41,509 bases of DNA from Caulobacterales bacterium. Lineage in GTDB: Bacteria > Pseudomonadota > Alphaproteobacteria > Caulobacterales > Caulobacteraceae. Location of the stretch: contig JAFLCT010000010.1 of assembly GCA_017302335.1 (NCBI GenBank), positions 1 to 41,509 of the forward strand, written 5' to 3'. Positions 8,635 through 17,794 of this stretch are shown here, in pieces. A model generated the notes under the pieces. It worked only from the letters and a program-made list of their open reading frames with translations, did no database searches and was not told the DNA's origin. Within the stretch, counting starts at the first letter, position 1. The number at the start of each line of letters is the position of its first letter. The position numbers and the translations under genes are program-made.

Positions 8635-9197
8635 ATGCGCGAAGGCGCAGTGGGCCAGGAGGGCTGATAGTGCGACCGAAGTAAACAGCTATGAATGTGC
8701 TGCTGATAGGGTCTCCGGCGTTGTCAATAGGTCGCGAAAGATGTCCGGATCACCGACTTTTTATTTCATCCGTTTTCACTAGTCTTTTCAATGGCGTTAG
8801 ATTTTTCCGGTCTTCTGATCGGCTTGAGCCAGGCTGTCGACAAGAAAATCCCGATAAAACAAATAGTTATTTAATTTCAAGTAATCGAGTGGGAATGATT
8901 CGGGCCTGACGGTGTTTTGGTGGGAATCCGCCATGCCCATGGACGTCGTCCCGAGCGCGACGATTAGCGTGCCTCCGCCGACCCTGGCCAAGGGCGCCGT
9001 CCCTGGCTGATCTGGTCGGCGCAAGGGGGGCGGCGGCCACGTCATGAACGGGTCGTCCGCTTCGTGGGCCATTGATCGGCTAATCGTCGCCGGGTGAGTC
9101 TGAGACGGTCGATCTGTGGTTTTCTGTCGCAGATGTGTATTCGGGGTCTCGATGATGAGGGATTGGCGGCTGCGGTGCGTAGTGCACCGGCGCTATC
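8635..9197. other. Gene-poor, low-GC island junction
   Basis: No convincing gene is visible in these 563 bp. From about 8740 to 8880 the AT content is clearly higher than in the flanks. The 18-bp guaA-like repeat begins at 8881, followed by higher-GC DNA with an unsupported minus-strand frame (8797-9072, odd composition, no ribosome site). A hairpin GGTGC-GTAGT-GCACC occurs at 9174-9188. No integrase or excisionase remnant could be recognised. This looks like the seam between two accreted islands. Confidence 0.55.
8881..8898 (+). repeat. Left guaA 3'-end-like direct repeat (candidate att site)
   Basis: The 18-bp sequence GTAATCGAGTGGGAATGA is identical to 15954-15971. Read in frame it gives V-I-E-W-E-stop, the conserved C-terminus of GMP synthetase (guaA), whose 3' end is a known target for island integrases. 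The 25 bp before each copy are also partly similar (16 of 25 aligned positions identical, no gaps). It marks the left border of the Cus element. Confidence 0.75.
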
Positions 9198-9214
9198 ATG
9201 TCGAAGCAAAATAC

Positions 9215-9243
9215 TTATACGCCTACGTATTTACACGTAATAC
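9215..9243 (+). promoter_or_regulatory. Candidate cus operon promoter with internal palindrome
   Basis: A TTATAC (-35-like) and TAATAC (-10-like) pair are separated by 17 bp. The spacer contains the 16-bp imperfect palindrome TACGTATTTACACGTA (9224-9239). A poor -35 with a dyad in the spacer suggests control by a metal-responsive regulator, but no regulator gene is within the element. It is the only AT-rich stretch between the repeat and the first cus-linked gene. Confidence 0.4.
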
Positions 9244-9290
9244 TGATTTATTTCTTTGACTCGCAAATGGAAGGCGCGCCTACTCCGAAT

Positions 9291-9647
9291 ATGTGGAGGC
9301 TGTTGCGCGCCCTTGTCGTCGCTCTCGCCCTGGCTGGTTTTGTCGGCCAGCCCGGCGCCTATGCGACGCCGCAGTCGCACGCTCAGCCTGCCGCAGCGAT
9401 GGCCGGATGTACGGATATGGCGGTCATGACCGACCATGACCCCGCCGGGTCCGACCGGCCCTGCCCGGACCTGACCCCCGCCTGCATGGCCAAGATGGGA
9501 TGCGCCGCGCCGGTCGCGGTGCTGCCCACGGCGGTCGCAATGCCCGTTCCGGCCATTGCGACCGTGCGCCTGCGCGCGGACCTGCAGCGGAACCCTGACG
9601 GGGTCCAGGGCGCCGGGATTCTCAGACCCCCCAGGATGCGGGCCTAA
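9291..9647 (+). CDS. Small secreted Cys/Met-rich protein at head of cus operon
   Basis: About 118 residues from ATG 9291 (an in-frame ATG at 9267 is possible). A signal peptide is visible (RLLRALVVALALAGFVGQPGAYA). The mature part has DHDPAG, several Met, and Cys spaced as in CTDMAVM, PCPDL, ACMAKMGCAAP. Small proteins with this C-x-AKMGCA-PVA pattern commonly sit just before CusCBA-type operons in alphaproteobacteria and have no assigned function. A periplasmic copper-binding role is an inference from the residues and context. Confidence 0.6.
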   Translation: MWRLLRALVVALALAGFVGQPGAYATPQSHAQPAAAMAGCTDMAVMTDHDPAGSDRPCPDLTPACMAKMGCAAPVAVLPTAVAMPVPAIATVRLRADLQRNPDGVQGAGILRPPRMRA

Positions 9648-9788
9648 GCCCCTTCGAGTCCGCTCGGGTTCGCCCGGGTCACGAAACGGCGCGCTCGCGC
9701 CCTACATCACGGATTTCCCATGTCTGCTCTCTCTTGCCGGAGGGCGCGCGCCGATGAGCGCGGCCGTTCCCGCATCTCGGACCCGCCC

Positions 9789-11024
9789 GTGACGCGCCAG
9801 GCCGTCGCCGCCGCCGTCCTCGCCCTGGCGTTCGCCACACCGGTCCTGGCCGGGCCGCTCACCTACGACCAGGCGCTCAAGCGCGCTTCGGTCGATGCGC
9901 CGGAGATCCGCGCCCGCGGCCTGGCTATCGACGCCGCCCGCGCCGCTGCGCCCGCGGCCGGGCAACTGCCCGATCCCGAACTCTCGGTCGCGGTCGAGAA
10001 CCTTCCGATCTCGGGTCCCATGGCCGGATCATTCGGCCTGGACGGGATGACCATGGTCCGGGTCGGCGTCATGCAGGCCGTGCCGAGCGGCGCGCGCCGC
10101 CGCGCCGAACGCGAGATCGCCGCCGCCGACATCGACGTGGCCGAGATGCAGTCGCAAGTCACCCTTCGCGAGGTCCGGGTCGTTGCAGCCCTGGCCTGGA
10201 TCGATCTCTATTACGCCGAGCGACGGCGCGAGGTCCTGGACGAACTGCTGGCGGCCCTCGAACCGCTGTGGGACGCCGCGCCCGCGGCGGTCACATCGGG
10301 CCAGGACCGGCCGGCCTGGGCTTTGTCGCCCATCCGCCTGAAGACCGAGCTGGAGGATCGTCGCAGCGTTCTGGTCGCGGCCGAAGAGCGCGCCCGAGCC
10401 GACCTCGGCCGCTGGACCGGCGAGCCGGACCCGCAGGCGGAGGGTCCGCCGCCTGAGCCGATCCTGGACGAGGCGAACCTTCGCGCCGGCCTGGGCCGGG
10501 TTCCGTCCCTTCGCGCCTGGGCGGCGGCCGCCGACCGCGCGGACGCGGAAACCAATCTCGCCCGGGCCGGACTTCGACCCGATTGGAGCTTCGAACTCGG
10601 CTACGGTCGGCGCGATCCGATGTATGGCGACATGGTTTCTGTCGGCGCGCGGGTCAGCTTGCCGCTGTTCGCCGACCGGCGGCAGGACCCGGTGATCGCG
10701 GCGCGCGCCGCCGACGCCCGCCGGGTGCGCGTCGAACGCGAAACGACGGCGCGCGCCCTTAGCGCCGATCTGGAGGCCGATCTGGCCGAACACCGGATGC
10801 ACCAGGATCAATGGCGGCGCGCCCGCGATGTCCTGCTGCCGGTGGCGCGCGAACGCGCCTCACTCGAAACCGCCAGCTACGGCGCTGTACGGAGCGGTCT
10901 GGCGGAGGTCATCGACGCCTTCACCGGACTCGCCGACGCCCGCCTCGAAGCCCTGGACCGCGAGGCGCTGGTCGCCCGCGACGCGGTCCGCATCGTGCTC
11001 ACCTACGGGGAGGACCCCCAATGA
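9789..11024 (+). CDS. cusC: Outer-membrane efflux protein, TolC/CusC family
   Basis: A 411-residue outer-membrane channel subunit of a tripartite metal efflux pump. GTG 9789 gives a clean signal peptide (AVAAAVLALAFATPVLAG) followed by LTYDQALKRA, the usual start of the first TolC helix. ATG 9720 adds 23 residues without a sensible signal and is less likely. Helical coiled-coil segments recur (MQSQVTLREVRVVAALAWIDLYYAE; the C-terminal EVIDAFTGLADARLEALD). There is no lipobox, so it is probably not acylated. A 12-codon frame (9754-9792) with GGAGGG upstream ends overlapping the GTG (GTGA) and may couple translation. Its stop overlaps the next gene as ATGA. It is probably part of a Cu/Ag export complex with the next two genes. 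Confidence 0.88.
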   Translation: MTRQAVAAAVLALAFATPVLAGPLTYDQALKRASVDAPEIRARGLAIDAARAAAPAAGQLPDPELSVAVENLPISGPMAGSFGLDGMTMVRVGVMQAVPSGARRRAEREIAAADIDVAEMQSQVTLREVRVVAALAWIDLYYAERRREVLDELLAALEPLWDAAPAAVTSGQDRPAWALSPIRLKTELEDRRSVLVAAEERARADLGRWTGEPDPQAEGPPPEPILDEANLRAGLGRVPSLRAWAAAADRADAETNLARAGLRPDWSFELGYGRRDPMYGDMVSVGARVSLPLFADRRQDPVIAARAADARRVRVERETTARALSADLEADLAEHRMHQDQWRRARDVLLPVARERASLETASYGAVRSGLAEVIDAFTGLADARLEALDREALVARDAVRIVLTYGEDPQ

Positions 11025-12310
11025 TCCGCATTCCCGCAAACCGCCTGCGCCTCGCCATCGGCGCGGTTGGCCTGTTGCTTTTGGGCGCCGTCGTCGGCGT
11101 GACCGTCGTCCGCTTGCTGCCCGCCGACGAGCCGTCGTCGACGGCCCAGGCGCCCGAGCGGCGCGTACTCTATTGGTATGATCCCATGGCGCCCGACCGG
11201 CATTTCGACGCGCCGGGCAAGTCGCCCTTCATGGATATGCCCTTGGTGCCCCGCTACGCCGACGAGGCGGAGGGCGGCGGTCAGGCCGGCGTGCGGATCG
11301 ATCCCGCCCTGACCCAGGCCCTGGGCGCGCGCTACGCCACCGTCCAGCGAGGCGTCCTGGCGGGCGATCTTTCCGTCCCCGCAGTGGTCGATTTCAACCA
11401 ACGCGACGTCGCCGTGGTCCAGGCCCGCGCCGGCGGTTTCGTGCAGCGGGTCTATGGCCGGGCGCCGGGGGATGTGATCGCCCCCGGCGCGCCGCTGGCC
11501 GACCTGCTGACGCCGGAATGGGGCGGCGCCCAGGCGGAGTATCTGGCCTTGCGGCGCGCTGACGACGAACGCCTGATCCAGGCCGCCCGGGAGCGCCTGT
11601 TGCTGCTGGGTATGCCCGAGGCGCTGATCGTCGCGGTGGAGCGCAGCGGGCAGCCGCGGACGACGGTGACGGTGACCAGCCCCTCGGGCGGGGTGATCCG
11701 CACGCTGACCGTGCGGGCCGGCATGACGGTCGCCCAAGGCCAGACCCTGGCGGAAGTGAACGGCCTGTCCACCGTCTGGCTGAACGCCGCCATCCCGGAG
11801 GCGCAGGCCTCGAGGCTGCGTATCGGCCAGGCGGTGCAGGTCGCCCTTTCCGGCTTCCCCGGCGAACGCTTCACCGGGCGACTGGCCGTCCTGCTGCCGG
11901 AGGTGGTCGGCGACAGCCGCACGCTCACCGGCCGCGTCGAACTCGCCAATCCCGGCGGGCGGCTGCGTCCCGGTATGTTCGGCCAGGTCATCTTCGGCGG
12001 GGGCGCCGAAGAAACCCTGCTGGTCCCATCCGAAGCGGTGATCCGCACCGGCGCCCGGACGTTGGTCATGCTTGCCGAGAAAGACGGCCGCTATCGCGCC
12101 GCCGAGGTGCGTGTCGGCCATGAGGCCGACGGCAAGACGCAGATTCTGCAAGGTCTCGCCGAGGGCGAGCGGGTGGTCGCCTCGGGCCAGTTCCTGATCG
12201 ATTCCGAGGCCAGCCTGGCCGGCGTCGCGGTTCGGTCGCTCTCAGGAGCGGCGGCGGCGCCTCGTCCGGCCCAGGCCGCCGAACACGCCGGGCACGGGGG
12301 GACGCAGTGA
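11021..12310 (+). CDS. cusB: Periplasmic adaptor subunit of heavy-metal RND efflux pump, CusB-type
   Basis: A 429-residue membrane-fusion protein linking inner-membrane pump and outer-membrane channel. ATG 11021 follows GGGGAGGA and overlaps the cusC stop. An N-terminal anchor helix ([23 protein letters not shown]) is followed by the metal-binding signature [28 protein letters not shown], typical of CusB. Then come barrel-sandwich, helical hairpin (about 155-205), beta-barrel and membrane-proximal domains, and a C-terminal HAGHGG tail. The DPM and MDM methionines are those used for Cu(I)/Ag(I) in CusB. The next gene starts at its stop codon. Confidence 0.92.
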   Translation: MIRIPANRLRLAIGAVGLLLLGAVVGVTVVRLLPADEPSSTAQAPERRVLYWYDPMAPDRHFDAPGKSPFMDMPLVPRYADEAEGGGQAGVRIDPALTQALGARYATVQRGVLAGDLSVPAVVDFNQRDVAVVQARAGGFVQRVYGRAPGDVIAPGAPLADLLTPEWGGAQAEYLALRRADDERLIQAARERLLLLGMPEALIVAVERSGQPRTTVTVTSPSGGVIRTLTVRAGMTVAQGQTLAEVNGLSTVWLNAAIPEAQASRLRIGQAVQVALSGFPGERFTGRLAVLLPEVVGDSRTLTGRVELANPGGRLRPGMFGQVIFGGGAEETLLVPSEAVIRTGARTLVMLAEKDGRYRAAEVRVGHEADGKTQILQGLAEGERVVASGQFLIDSEASLAGVAVRSLSGAAAAPRPAQAAEHAGHGGTQ

Positions 12311-15300
12311 TGATCGCCGCTCTCATTCGACTGTCGGTGCGTGCGCGCGTTCTGGTGTTGATCCTGGCTGCGGCTCTGTTCGCCGCCGGACTGCTGGCCG
12401 TGCGCGGCACGCCAGTCGACGCCTTGCCGGACCTCTCGGACGTCCAGGTCGTGATCCGCACCCCATACCCTGGTCAGGCGCCGCAGATCGTCGAGAACCA
12501 GGTCACCTATCCGTTGGCGACCACCATGATGTCGGTGCCCGGCGCTCGGACAGTGCGCGGCTACTCCTTCTTTGGGGACAGCTTCGTCTATGTCCTGTTC
12601 GAGGACGGGACCGACCTCTATTGGGCGCGCTCTCGGGTGTTGGAGTATCTCAATCAGGTCCAGGCGAGATTGCCGGAGACCGCCCGTCCGGCGCTGGGAC
12701 CAGACGCCACCGGCGTCGGCTGGATTTACCAGTACGCCCTCGTCGACCGAACCGGCCGCCATGACCTGAGCCAGTTGCGCAGCCTGCAAGACTGGTTCCT
12801 GCGCTACGAACTGAAGACGGTGCCGGGCGTGGCCGAGGTCGCCACGATCGGCGGCATGGTGCGCCAGTATCAGGTCGTGCTCGATCCGATCAAACTGACG
12901 GCCTATGGCGTCACCCATCAAGCGGTGACCGACGCCTTGCAGCGCGCCAACCAGGAGACTGGCGGTTCGGTGCTGGAGCTGGCCGAGGCCGAGTACATGG
13001 TGCGGGCGAACGGCTATCTGACGGAACTGGACGACTTCCGCGCCGTGCCGATCCGCACCGCCGCGGGCGGCGTGCCGGTCCGCCTGGGCGATGTCGCCTC
13101 GGTGCAGGTCGGACCGGAAATGCGCCGGGGGGTGGCCGAACTGAACGGGGAGGGCGAGGTCGTCGGCGGCGTCGTCGTATTGCGTTCGGGCGAGAACGCC
13201 CGCGCCGTCATCGCCCAGGTGCGGGAACGGCTGGCGGCGCTCAAGCCCAGCCTTCCCGCCGGCGTCGAGATCGTTCCCGTCTACGACCGCTCCAGCCTGA
13301 TCGACCGGGCCATCGAAAACCTCAGCGGCAAGCTGCTGGAGGAGTTCATTGTTGTGGCCTTGGTCTGCGCCCTGTTCCTCTGGCACGCCCGCTCCGCCCT
13401 GGTCGCCATCCTGACCCTGCCGCTTGGGGTCCTGGCCGCCCTGTTGGTGATGAACCTGCAAGGGGTGAACGCCAACATCATGTCGCTGGGCGGGATCGCC
13501 ATCGCCGTCGGGGCCATGGTCGACGCCGCTGTGGTGATGATCGAGAACGCCCACAAACACATCGAACGATGGGAGCACGACCGACCTGGCGAACGCCTTG
13601 GCGGAGAAACGCGCTGGCGAGTGATCACGGAGGCGGCGGCGGAGGTGGGACCGGCCTTGTTCCTCAGCCTGGTGATCATCACCCTGTCCTTCGTGCCGGT
13701 GTTCAGCCTGCAAGCCCAGGAGGGGCGGCTGTTCGCGCCCCTGGCCTTCACCAAGACCTACGCCATGGCGGCGGCGGCGATCCTCTCGGTCACCCTCGTG
13801 CCTGTGCTGATGGGCTATCTGATCCGCGGACGTATTCCCGCCGAGCAGGACAATCCGGTCAATCGCGTCCTGACCCGGATTTATCGGCCCGCGCTCGACC
13901 TGACGATGCGACGGCCCCGGCTGACGCTCGCGGTCGCCCTGCTGGTGCTGGTTTCGGCGGCATGGCCGTTGTCGCGCCTTGGCGGCGAGTTCCTGCCGAC
14001 CATGGACGAAGGCGACCTGCTCTATATGCCTTCGGCGCTGCCGGGGCTTTCCGCCGCTCAGGCTTCGAGCTTGTTGCAGCGCAGCGACCGGATGATCCGC
14101 ACCGTGCCCGAGGTGAAGTCGGTGTTCGGCAAGGCGGGCCGGGCCGAAAGCGCCACCGATCCGGCGCCGCTGGAAATGTTTGAGACCACCATTCAGTTCA
14201 AGCCGCGCGACCAGTGGCGGCCGGGCATGACGCCGGAGAAGCTCGTGGAGGAACTGGACCGCGCGGTCCAGATTCCGGGGCTGTCGAACGTCTGGGTGCC
14301 GCCGATCCGCAACCGGATCGATATGCTCGCCACCGGCATCAAGAGTCCGATCGGGGTCAAGGTCTCGGGGGCCGATCTGGCGCAGCTTGATCGTATCGCC
14401 GCCGAGGTCGAGGGCGTCGCCAAGAACGTGCCGGGCGTCAGCTCGGCCCTGGCCGAACGCCTGACCGGCGGTCGCTACATCGACGTGGACATCGACCGCG
14501 CCGCCGCCAGCCGCTACGGTCTCAACATCGCCGACGTTCAATCGATCGTCGCGGGGGCCATCGGCGGAGAGACCATCGGCCAAACCGTCGAGGGCTTGGC
14601 CCGTTATCCGATCAGCGTCCGCTATCCGCGCGAGTTGCGCGACAGCGTCGAAGAGCTGCGCGCGTTGCTGGTCCTGACCCCGTCCGGTCAGCAGATCACC
14701 CTGGGGACTGTGGCCTCTCTGCGCGTCGCCGACGGGCCGCCGATGCTGAAGAGCGAGAACGGCCGACCGTCCACCTGGGTCTATGTCGATGTGCGGGGAC
14801 GGGATCTCACCTCCGTGGTCTCAGACCTGAGACGCGCCGTCGCCGCAGAGGTGCGGCTGTCGCCGGGCGTCAGCATCGCCTATGCGGGCCAGTTCGAGTA
14901 TCTGGAACGCGCCGCTGAGCGGCTGACGCTGGTGGTTCCAGCGACCCTGCTGATCATCTTCGGTCTGCTTTATCTGACCTTCCGACGGCTCGACGAGGCG
15001 CTGTTGATCATGGGGACGCTGCCGTTCGCATTGGTCGGCGGGGTGTGGCTGCTCTACCTGCTTGGCTACAACCAGTCTGTGGCCACCGGCGTCGGCTTCA
15101 TCGCCCTGGCTGGCGTCTCGGCCGAGTTCGGGGTGGTCATGCTGATCTACCTTCGGCACGCCCTGGCCGACCGGGGGGCCGATCCCTCGCCCGATCAGGT
15201 CGAGGCGGCGGTGCGCGAAGGCGCCCTGCTGCGGGTGCGGCCCAAGGCCATGACGGTGGCGGTCATCCTGGCCGGCCTGTTCCCGATCCTGATCGGCCAC

Positions 15301-15459
15301 GGCGCCGGATCGGAGGTGATGAGCCGCATCGCCGCGCCCATGGTCGGCGGTATGCTGACCGCCCCCCTGTTGTCCATGCTGGTCATCCCGGCCGGCTATC
15401 TGCTGCTGCGCCGGCGGCGGCGCTCATCTCGACCCTCAACCCAAGGAGACCTGTCATGA
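12310..15459 (+). CDS. cusA: Heavy-metal efflux RND transporter, CusA/CzcA family (Cu/Ag type)
   Basis: A 1049-residue inner-membrane proton/metal antiporter. ATG 12310 overlaps the cusB stop (TGATG); GTG 12307 is an alternative. Features: the first helix near residue 15-35, [24 protein letters not shown] with the proton-relay acids, two large periplasmic loops, and the second six-helix bundle ending in a basic tail. The methionines of the Cu/Ag site are present: [14 protein letters not shown] and [11 protein letters not shown] match the Met triad of CusA, which argues for monovalent copper/silver rather than zinc/cobalt. The full length indicates an intact gene. The CusF gene overlaps its stop. 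Confidence 0.95.
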   Translation: MIAALIRLSVRARVLVLILAAALFAAGLLAVRGTPVDALPDLSDVQVVIRTPYPGQAPQIVENQVTYPLATTMMSVPGARTVRGYSFFGDSFVYVLFEDGTDLYWARSRVLEYLNQVQARLPETARPALGPDATGVGWIYQYALVDRTGRHDLSQLRSLQDWFLRYELKTVPGVAEVATIGGMVRQYQVVLDPIKLTAYGVTHQAVTDALQRANQETGGSVLELAEAEYMVRANGYLTELDDFRAVPIRTAAGGVPVRLGDVASVQVGPEMRRGVAELNGEGEVVGGVVVLRSGENARAVIAQVRERLAALKPSLPAGVEIVPVYDRSSLIDRAIENLSGKLLEEFIVVALVCALFLWHARSALVAILTLPLGVLAALLVMNLQGVNANIMSLGGIAIAVGAMVDAAVVMIENAHKHIERWEHDRPGERLGGETRWRVITEAAAEVGPALFLSLVIITLSFVPVFSLQAQEGRLFAPLAFTKTYAMAAAAILSVTLVPVLMGYLIRGRIPAEQDNPVNRVLTRIYRPALDLTMRRPRLTLAVALLVLVSAAWPLSRLGGEFLPTMDEGDLLYMPSALPGLSAAQASSLLQRSDRMIRTVPEVKSVFGKAGRAESATDPAPLEMFETTIQFKPRDQWRPGMTPEKLVEELDRAVQIPGLSNVWVPPIRNRIDMLATGIKSPIGVKVSGADLAQLDRIAAEVEGVAKNVPGVSSALAERLTGGRYIDVDIDRAAASRYGLNIADVQSIVAGAIGGETIGQTVEGLARYPISVRYPRELRDSVEELRALLVLTPSGQQITLGTVASLRVADGPPMLKSENGRPSTWVYVDVRGRDLTSVVSDLRRAVAAEVRLSPGVSIAYAGQFEYLERAAERLTLVVPATLLIIFGLLYLTFRRLDEALLIMGTLPFALVGGVWLLYLLGYNQSVATGVGFIALAGVSAEFGVVMLIYLRHALADRGADPSPDQVEAAVREGALLRVRPKAMTVAVILAGLFPILIGHGAGSEVMSRIAAPMVGGMLTAPLLSMLVIPAGYLLLRRRRRSSRPSTQGDLS

Positions 15460-15827
15460 GACTGTTCGCCATTTCCACCGTCGCCGCTTTGGCGCTGACG
15501 GCCTGCAATGAACCCGCCGCGGAACGGACCGCCACCGTCCCCGCCGACACCGAAACTCCCGCTGCGTCGCAAGCGTCCAGTGTGAACCAATCGGGGTCGG
15601 GAACCGGGGTGGTCACGGCGGTGGACGCCGTCGCCGGTTCGGTCACCCTTGAGCACGGGCCGATCGCCGAGATGGACTGGCCGGCCATGACCATGAACTT
15701 CGCCGCCGACGGCGCGATCCTGGAAGGGGTCGAGGTCGGCGACGAGGTGGCCTTCGAAGTATCGGTCGCCGACGGGTCGCCGCGCGTGACGGCGCTGCGA
15801 CGACAGTCGGCCGCCGCCGCCAACTGA
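15456..15827 (+). CDS. cusF: CusF-like periplasmic copper-binding lipoprotein
   Basis: A 123-residue protein. ATG 15456 overlaps the cusA stop (ATGA) with AAGGAG upstream. The N-terminus has a signal with lipobox LTAC (Cys at about 18), so it should be membrane-anchored, unlike soluble CusF. The C-terminal 75 residues form a CusF-type OB barrel: [22 protein letters not shown] followed by [10 protein letters not shown], which supplies His, Trp and two Met ligands for Cu(I)/Ag(I). It would hand metal to CusB. It is the last gene of the operon and lies just before the right repeat. Confidence 0.9.
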   Translation: MRLFAISTVAALALTACNEPAAERTATVPADTETPAASQASSVNQSGSGTGVVTAVDAVAGSVTLEHGPIAEMDWPAMTMNFAADGAILEGVEVGDEVAFEVSVADGSPRVTALRRQSAAAAN

Positions 15828-15862
15828 GTCCATGCAAGACGCCCGCGCCGAAACGGGCAGGC

Positions 15863-15880
15863 CGCCGCAGCCTCGCGGCG
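15863..15880 (+). terminator. Possible terminator of the cus operon
   Basis: CGCCGC-AGCCTC-GCGGCG forms a 6-bp GC stem followed by TATTCCTT, 36 nt after the cusF stop. The T-tract is short, so efficiency is uncertain. Confidence 0.4.
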
Positions 15881-15886
15881 TATTCC

Positions 15887-15915
15887 TTGCGGATCGGCGC
15901 GGGTGTCGATATTAA
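15887..15915 (+). promoter_or_regulatory. Candidate promoter inside the island end, reading into the phosphoesterase gene
   Basis: TTGCGG and TATTAA are separated by 17 bp, a good sigma-70-type arrangement, about 50 bp upstream of the phosphoesterase start. It lies in the AT-rich right end of the Cus element, so the element may supply a new promoter to the chromosomal gene it displaced from guaA. Confidence 0.4.
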
Positions 15916-15953
15916 CAAAAACAGACGGAAAACAGTTACTTGTAAAATCTGAG

Positions 15954-15971
15954 GTAATCGAGTGGGAATGA
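15954..15971 (+). repeat. Right guaA 3'-end-like direct repeat (candidate att site)
   Basis: Identical 18 bp to 8881-8898. The TGA that would end guaA (15969-15971) overlaps the ATG of the metallophosphoesterase (15968) as ATGA. This suggests that the ancestral arrangement was guaA directly coupled to this gene, and that this copy is the distal attachment site where chromosomal backbone resumes. Confidence 0.75.
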
Positions 15972-17137
15972 GCCGCATCATGCGACGGATCATGGCGGCG
16001 GCGACGTTGGCTGCGGCCCTGGGCCTGGCTGCTGGCGCCCAGGCGCAGCAGCGGCCGGATCCGGCGAGCGTGACGGCGGCGGGCGACGGTCCCTATGTGA
16101 CGCGGACGGCGCCGCGCGGCTGGCTGGCGCGCACCGTGTCGCCGGAGCTGACGCCGGTGGAGCAGCGCATCGCGCCGCGCGGCGAGGTCATGGTCGCGGC
16201 GGTGGGCGATATTCCCGCCTTCACCGTTCCCTTGCGCCCGCGCGTTCAGGGCCAGGCCCCGGACACCCTGCCTCTGGACCCCGGCGCGCGGCTGATGGTG
16301 CTGGCGGACACCCATGGGGAATATGAGATCGTCGTGGAGTTCCTGCGGCGTCAGGGGGTGATCGACGCCAACCTGCGCTGGGCCTTCGGCGACGGTCAGA
16401 TGGCGGTGACCGGCGACATATTCGACCGGGGCGCGCACCAGCTCGAAATCCTGTGGCTGTTCTACAAGCTGGAAGCCGAGGCGCAGGCCGCGGGCGGGGC
16501 GCTGCACGTGCTGCTGGGCAATCACGACACGATGAACCTGCGCGGCGATCTGCGGTATCTGCACCCCCGCTATCCGCAGACGGCGGGAATTCTGGGCGCG
16601 ACCAGCTATACGGACCTGTTCACGCCCGAGAGCGTTCTGGGCGACTGGCTGCGATCGCGACCGGCGGTGCTGAAGCTGGGGGATCTGTTGCTGTTGCACG
16701 GCGGGATCTCGCCGCAGGTGCTGGATGAGAAACTGACCGTCGCGGACCTGAACGCCGGCGTTCTTCGCGCGCTTGAGACGCCCGTCGCCCGCAAGGACGA
16801 ACTCGATCCCGTGGCCGCCCTGGTCACCGGCAGCTTCGGCCCGTTGTGGTTCCGGGGGTATTTCCCCGATCAGGCCAGGCCTGACCGCCCCTATATGCCG
16901 CGCGCCGATGTCGAACGGTCGTTGGAATTCTATGGCGTCAGACGCATCCTGGTGGGCCACACGACGGTGGACAGCGTCAGTCCGCTGTATGGCGGCTGGG
17001 TCATCGCCGTGCAGGTTTATCCCGAATGGGACGAGCGCGCCGGACGCCCGCGACTGGAAGGCGCGCTGCGCGAAGGCGGCCGCTGGTTCGGCGCCAACGC
17101 CCAGGGCGAACGCCGTATGCTGGTGATGGACGACTAA
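15968..17137 (+). CDS. Secreted metallophosphoesterase (Shewanella-like phosphatase type)
   Basis: A 389-residue protein with a signal peptide (IMAAATLAAALGLAAGAQAQ). The calcineurin-like metal-binding motifs are all visible: LADTHGEYE, VTGDIFDRG, LLGNHDTMN, LLLLHGG and VGHTTVD. The GD-x2-DRG and GNHD pattern places it with PPP-type protein phosphatases of the Shewanella-like group; its substrate is unknown and it probably acts in the periplasm. ATG 15968 was preferred; GTG 15962 is also possible, with GAGG 7 nt upstream. It is the first backbone gene right of the island and it converges with the GST gene, overlapping its stop. Confidence 0.85.
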   Translation: MSRIMRRIMAAATLAAALGLAAGAQAQQRPDPASVTAAGDGPYVTRTAPRGWLARTVSPELTPVEQRIAPRGEVMVAAVGDIPAFTVPLRPRVQGQAPDTLPLDPGARLMVLADTHGEYEIVVEFLRRQGVIDANLRWAFGDGQMAVTGDIFDRGAHQLEILWLFYKLEAEAQAAGGALHVLLGNHDTMNLRGDLRYLHPRYPQTAGILGATSYTDLFTPESVLGDWLRSRPAVLKLGDLLLLHGGISPQVLDEKLTVADLNAGVLRALETPVARKDELDPVAALVTGSFGPLWFRGYFPDQARPDRPYMPRADVERSLEFYGVRRILVGHTTVDSVSPLYGGWVIAVQVYPEWDERAGRPRLEGALREGGRWFGANAQGERRMLVMDD

Positions 17138-17781
17138 TCCCGATCCGGCGCGCCCAGCGGGAAATAATGCCGAAAGCGCCGGGCGTCGTCGACGCAGCGA
17201 ACGACCGAAGGCCGGGCCAGCAGGCGGGCGCGATAGGCCCGCAGGTGTTCAAGTTCGGCCGGAATGGCATGAGTCCAGTCGGCGTAGAACAGCGACGGGG
17301 CGGCGGCGCAGTCGGCCAGGCTGAAACCGTGATCGGTCGCCCATTCGCGCCCGGCCATGCGCGTGTTCAGCCAGACGTAGACCTGATCCAATGCACGGCG
17401 CTGTTCCTGGACGCCGTAGGAGTCGCGGTCGGTTTCGGGGCGAAGGGCGTCGTAGACGATGCGGCCCTGGGGCGTCATGACGTAGTTGTCGAACACCCGA
17501 TCCATCATCCGCACCTCGACCGCGGCCGCCGGATCGTCGGGCATCAGGGCGACGGAGCCGGGCTGGTGAACCGCCAGGTGTTCGATGATCGCGGTGGCCT
17601 CCATCACCGTGCGGTCGCCGTCGACCAGCAGCGGAAACCGTTTCAGCGGCCACAGCGCGGCCAGTTCGTCCATCGCCCCCGCATCCTCGACGAAGCGCGT
17701 CTCGAACGGCGTGGCGTTCTCATACAGGGCGATCAACGCCTTCCAGCAATAGGATGAGAAGGGATGGGCGTAGAGTTTCAC
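17134..17781 (-). CDS. Glutathione S-transferase family protein
   Basis: A 215-residue cytosolic protein. The N-terminal thioredoxin-like half starts MKLYAHPFSSYCWKALIALYEN with Ser/Cys candidates for activating glutathione, then RFPLLVDGDRTVMEATAIIEHL, which has the cis-Pro and the E-(A/S) that binds the glutathione gamma-glutamyl group. The C-terminal helical half has the GREWATDHGFSLADCAAAPSLFYAD motif (the N-capping D of GST helix 6). Substrate not predictable. The stop overlaps the phosphoesterase stop tail to tail, and the PhnB-like gene lies upstream on the same strand (13 bp gap), so the two are probably one transcript. Confidence 0.9.
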   Translation of the reverse strand: MKLYAHPFSSYCWKALIALYENATPFETRFVEDAGAMDELAALWPLKRFPLLVDGDRTVMEATAIIEHLAVHQPGSVALMPDDPAAAVEVRMMDRVFDNYVMTPQGRIVYDALRPETDRDSYGVQEQRRALDQVYVWLNTRMAGREWATDHGFSLADCAAAPSLFYADWTHAIPAELEHLRAYRARLLARPSVVRCVDDARRFRHYFPLGAPDRD

Positions 17782-17794
17782 GATCGCCGCCGGA

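Noticed and set aside
8691..8909. A 72-codon plus-strand frame in the AT-rich seam, considered as an integrase remnant
   Set aside because: No integrase motif (no R-H-R-Y pattern) could be seen in any frame here.
8797..9072. A 91-codon minus-strand frame across the left repeat
   Set aside because: No ribosome site, odd composition, and it crosses the proposed att site; no family recognised.
9754..9792. A 12-codon frame ahead of cusC with GGAGGG upstream
   Set aside because: Too short to call as a gene; mentioned in the cusC entry as possible translational coupling.
12091..14583. An 830-codon open frame on the minus strand
   Set aside because: Antisense shadow of cusA; composition is typical of a complement frame and no motif is present.
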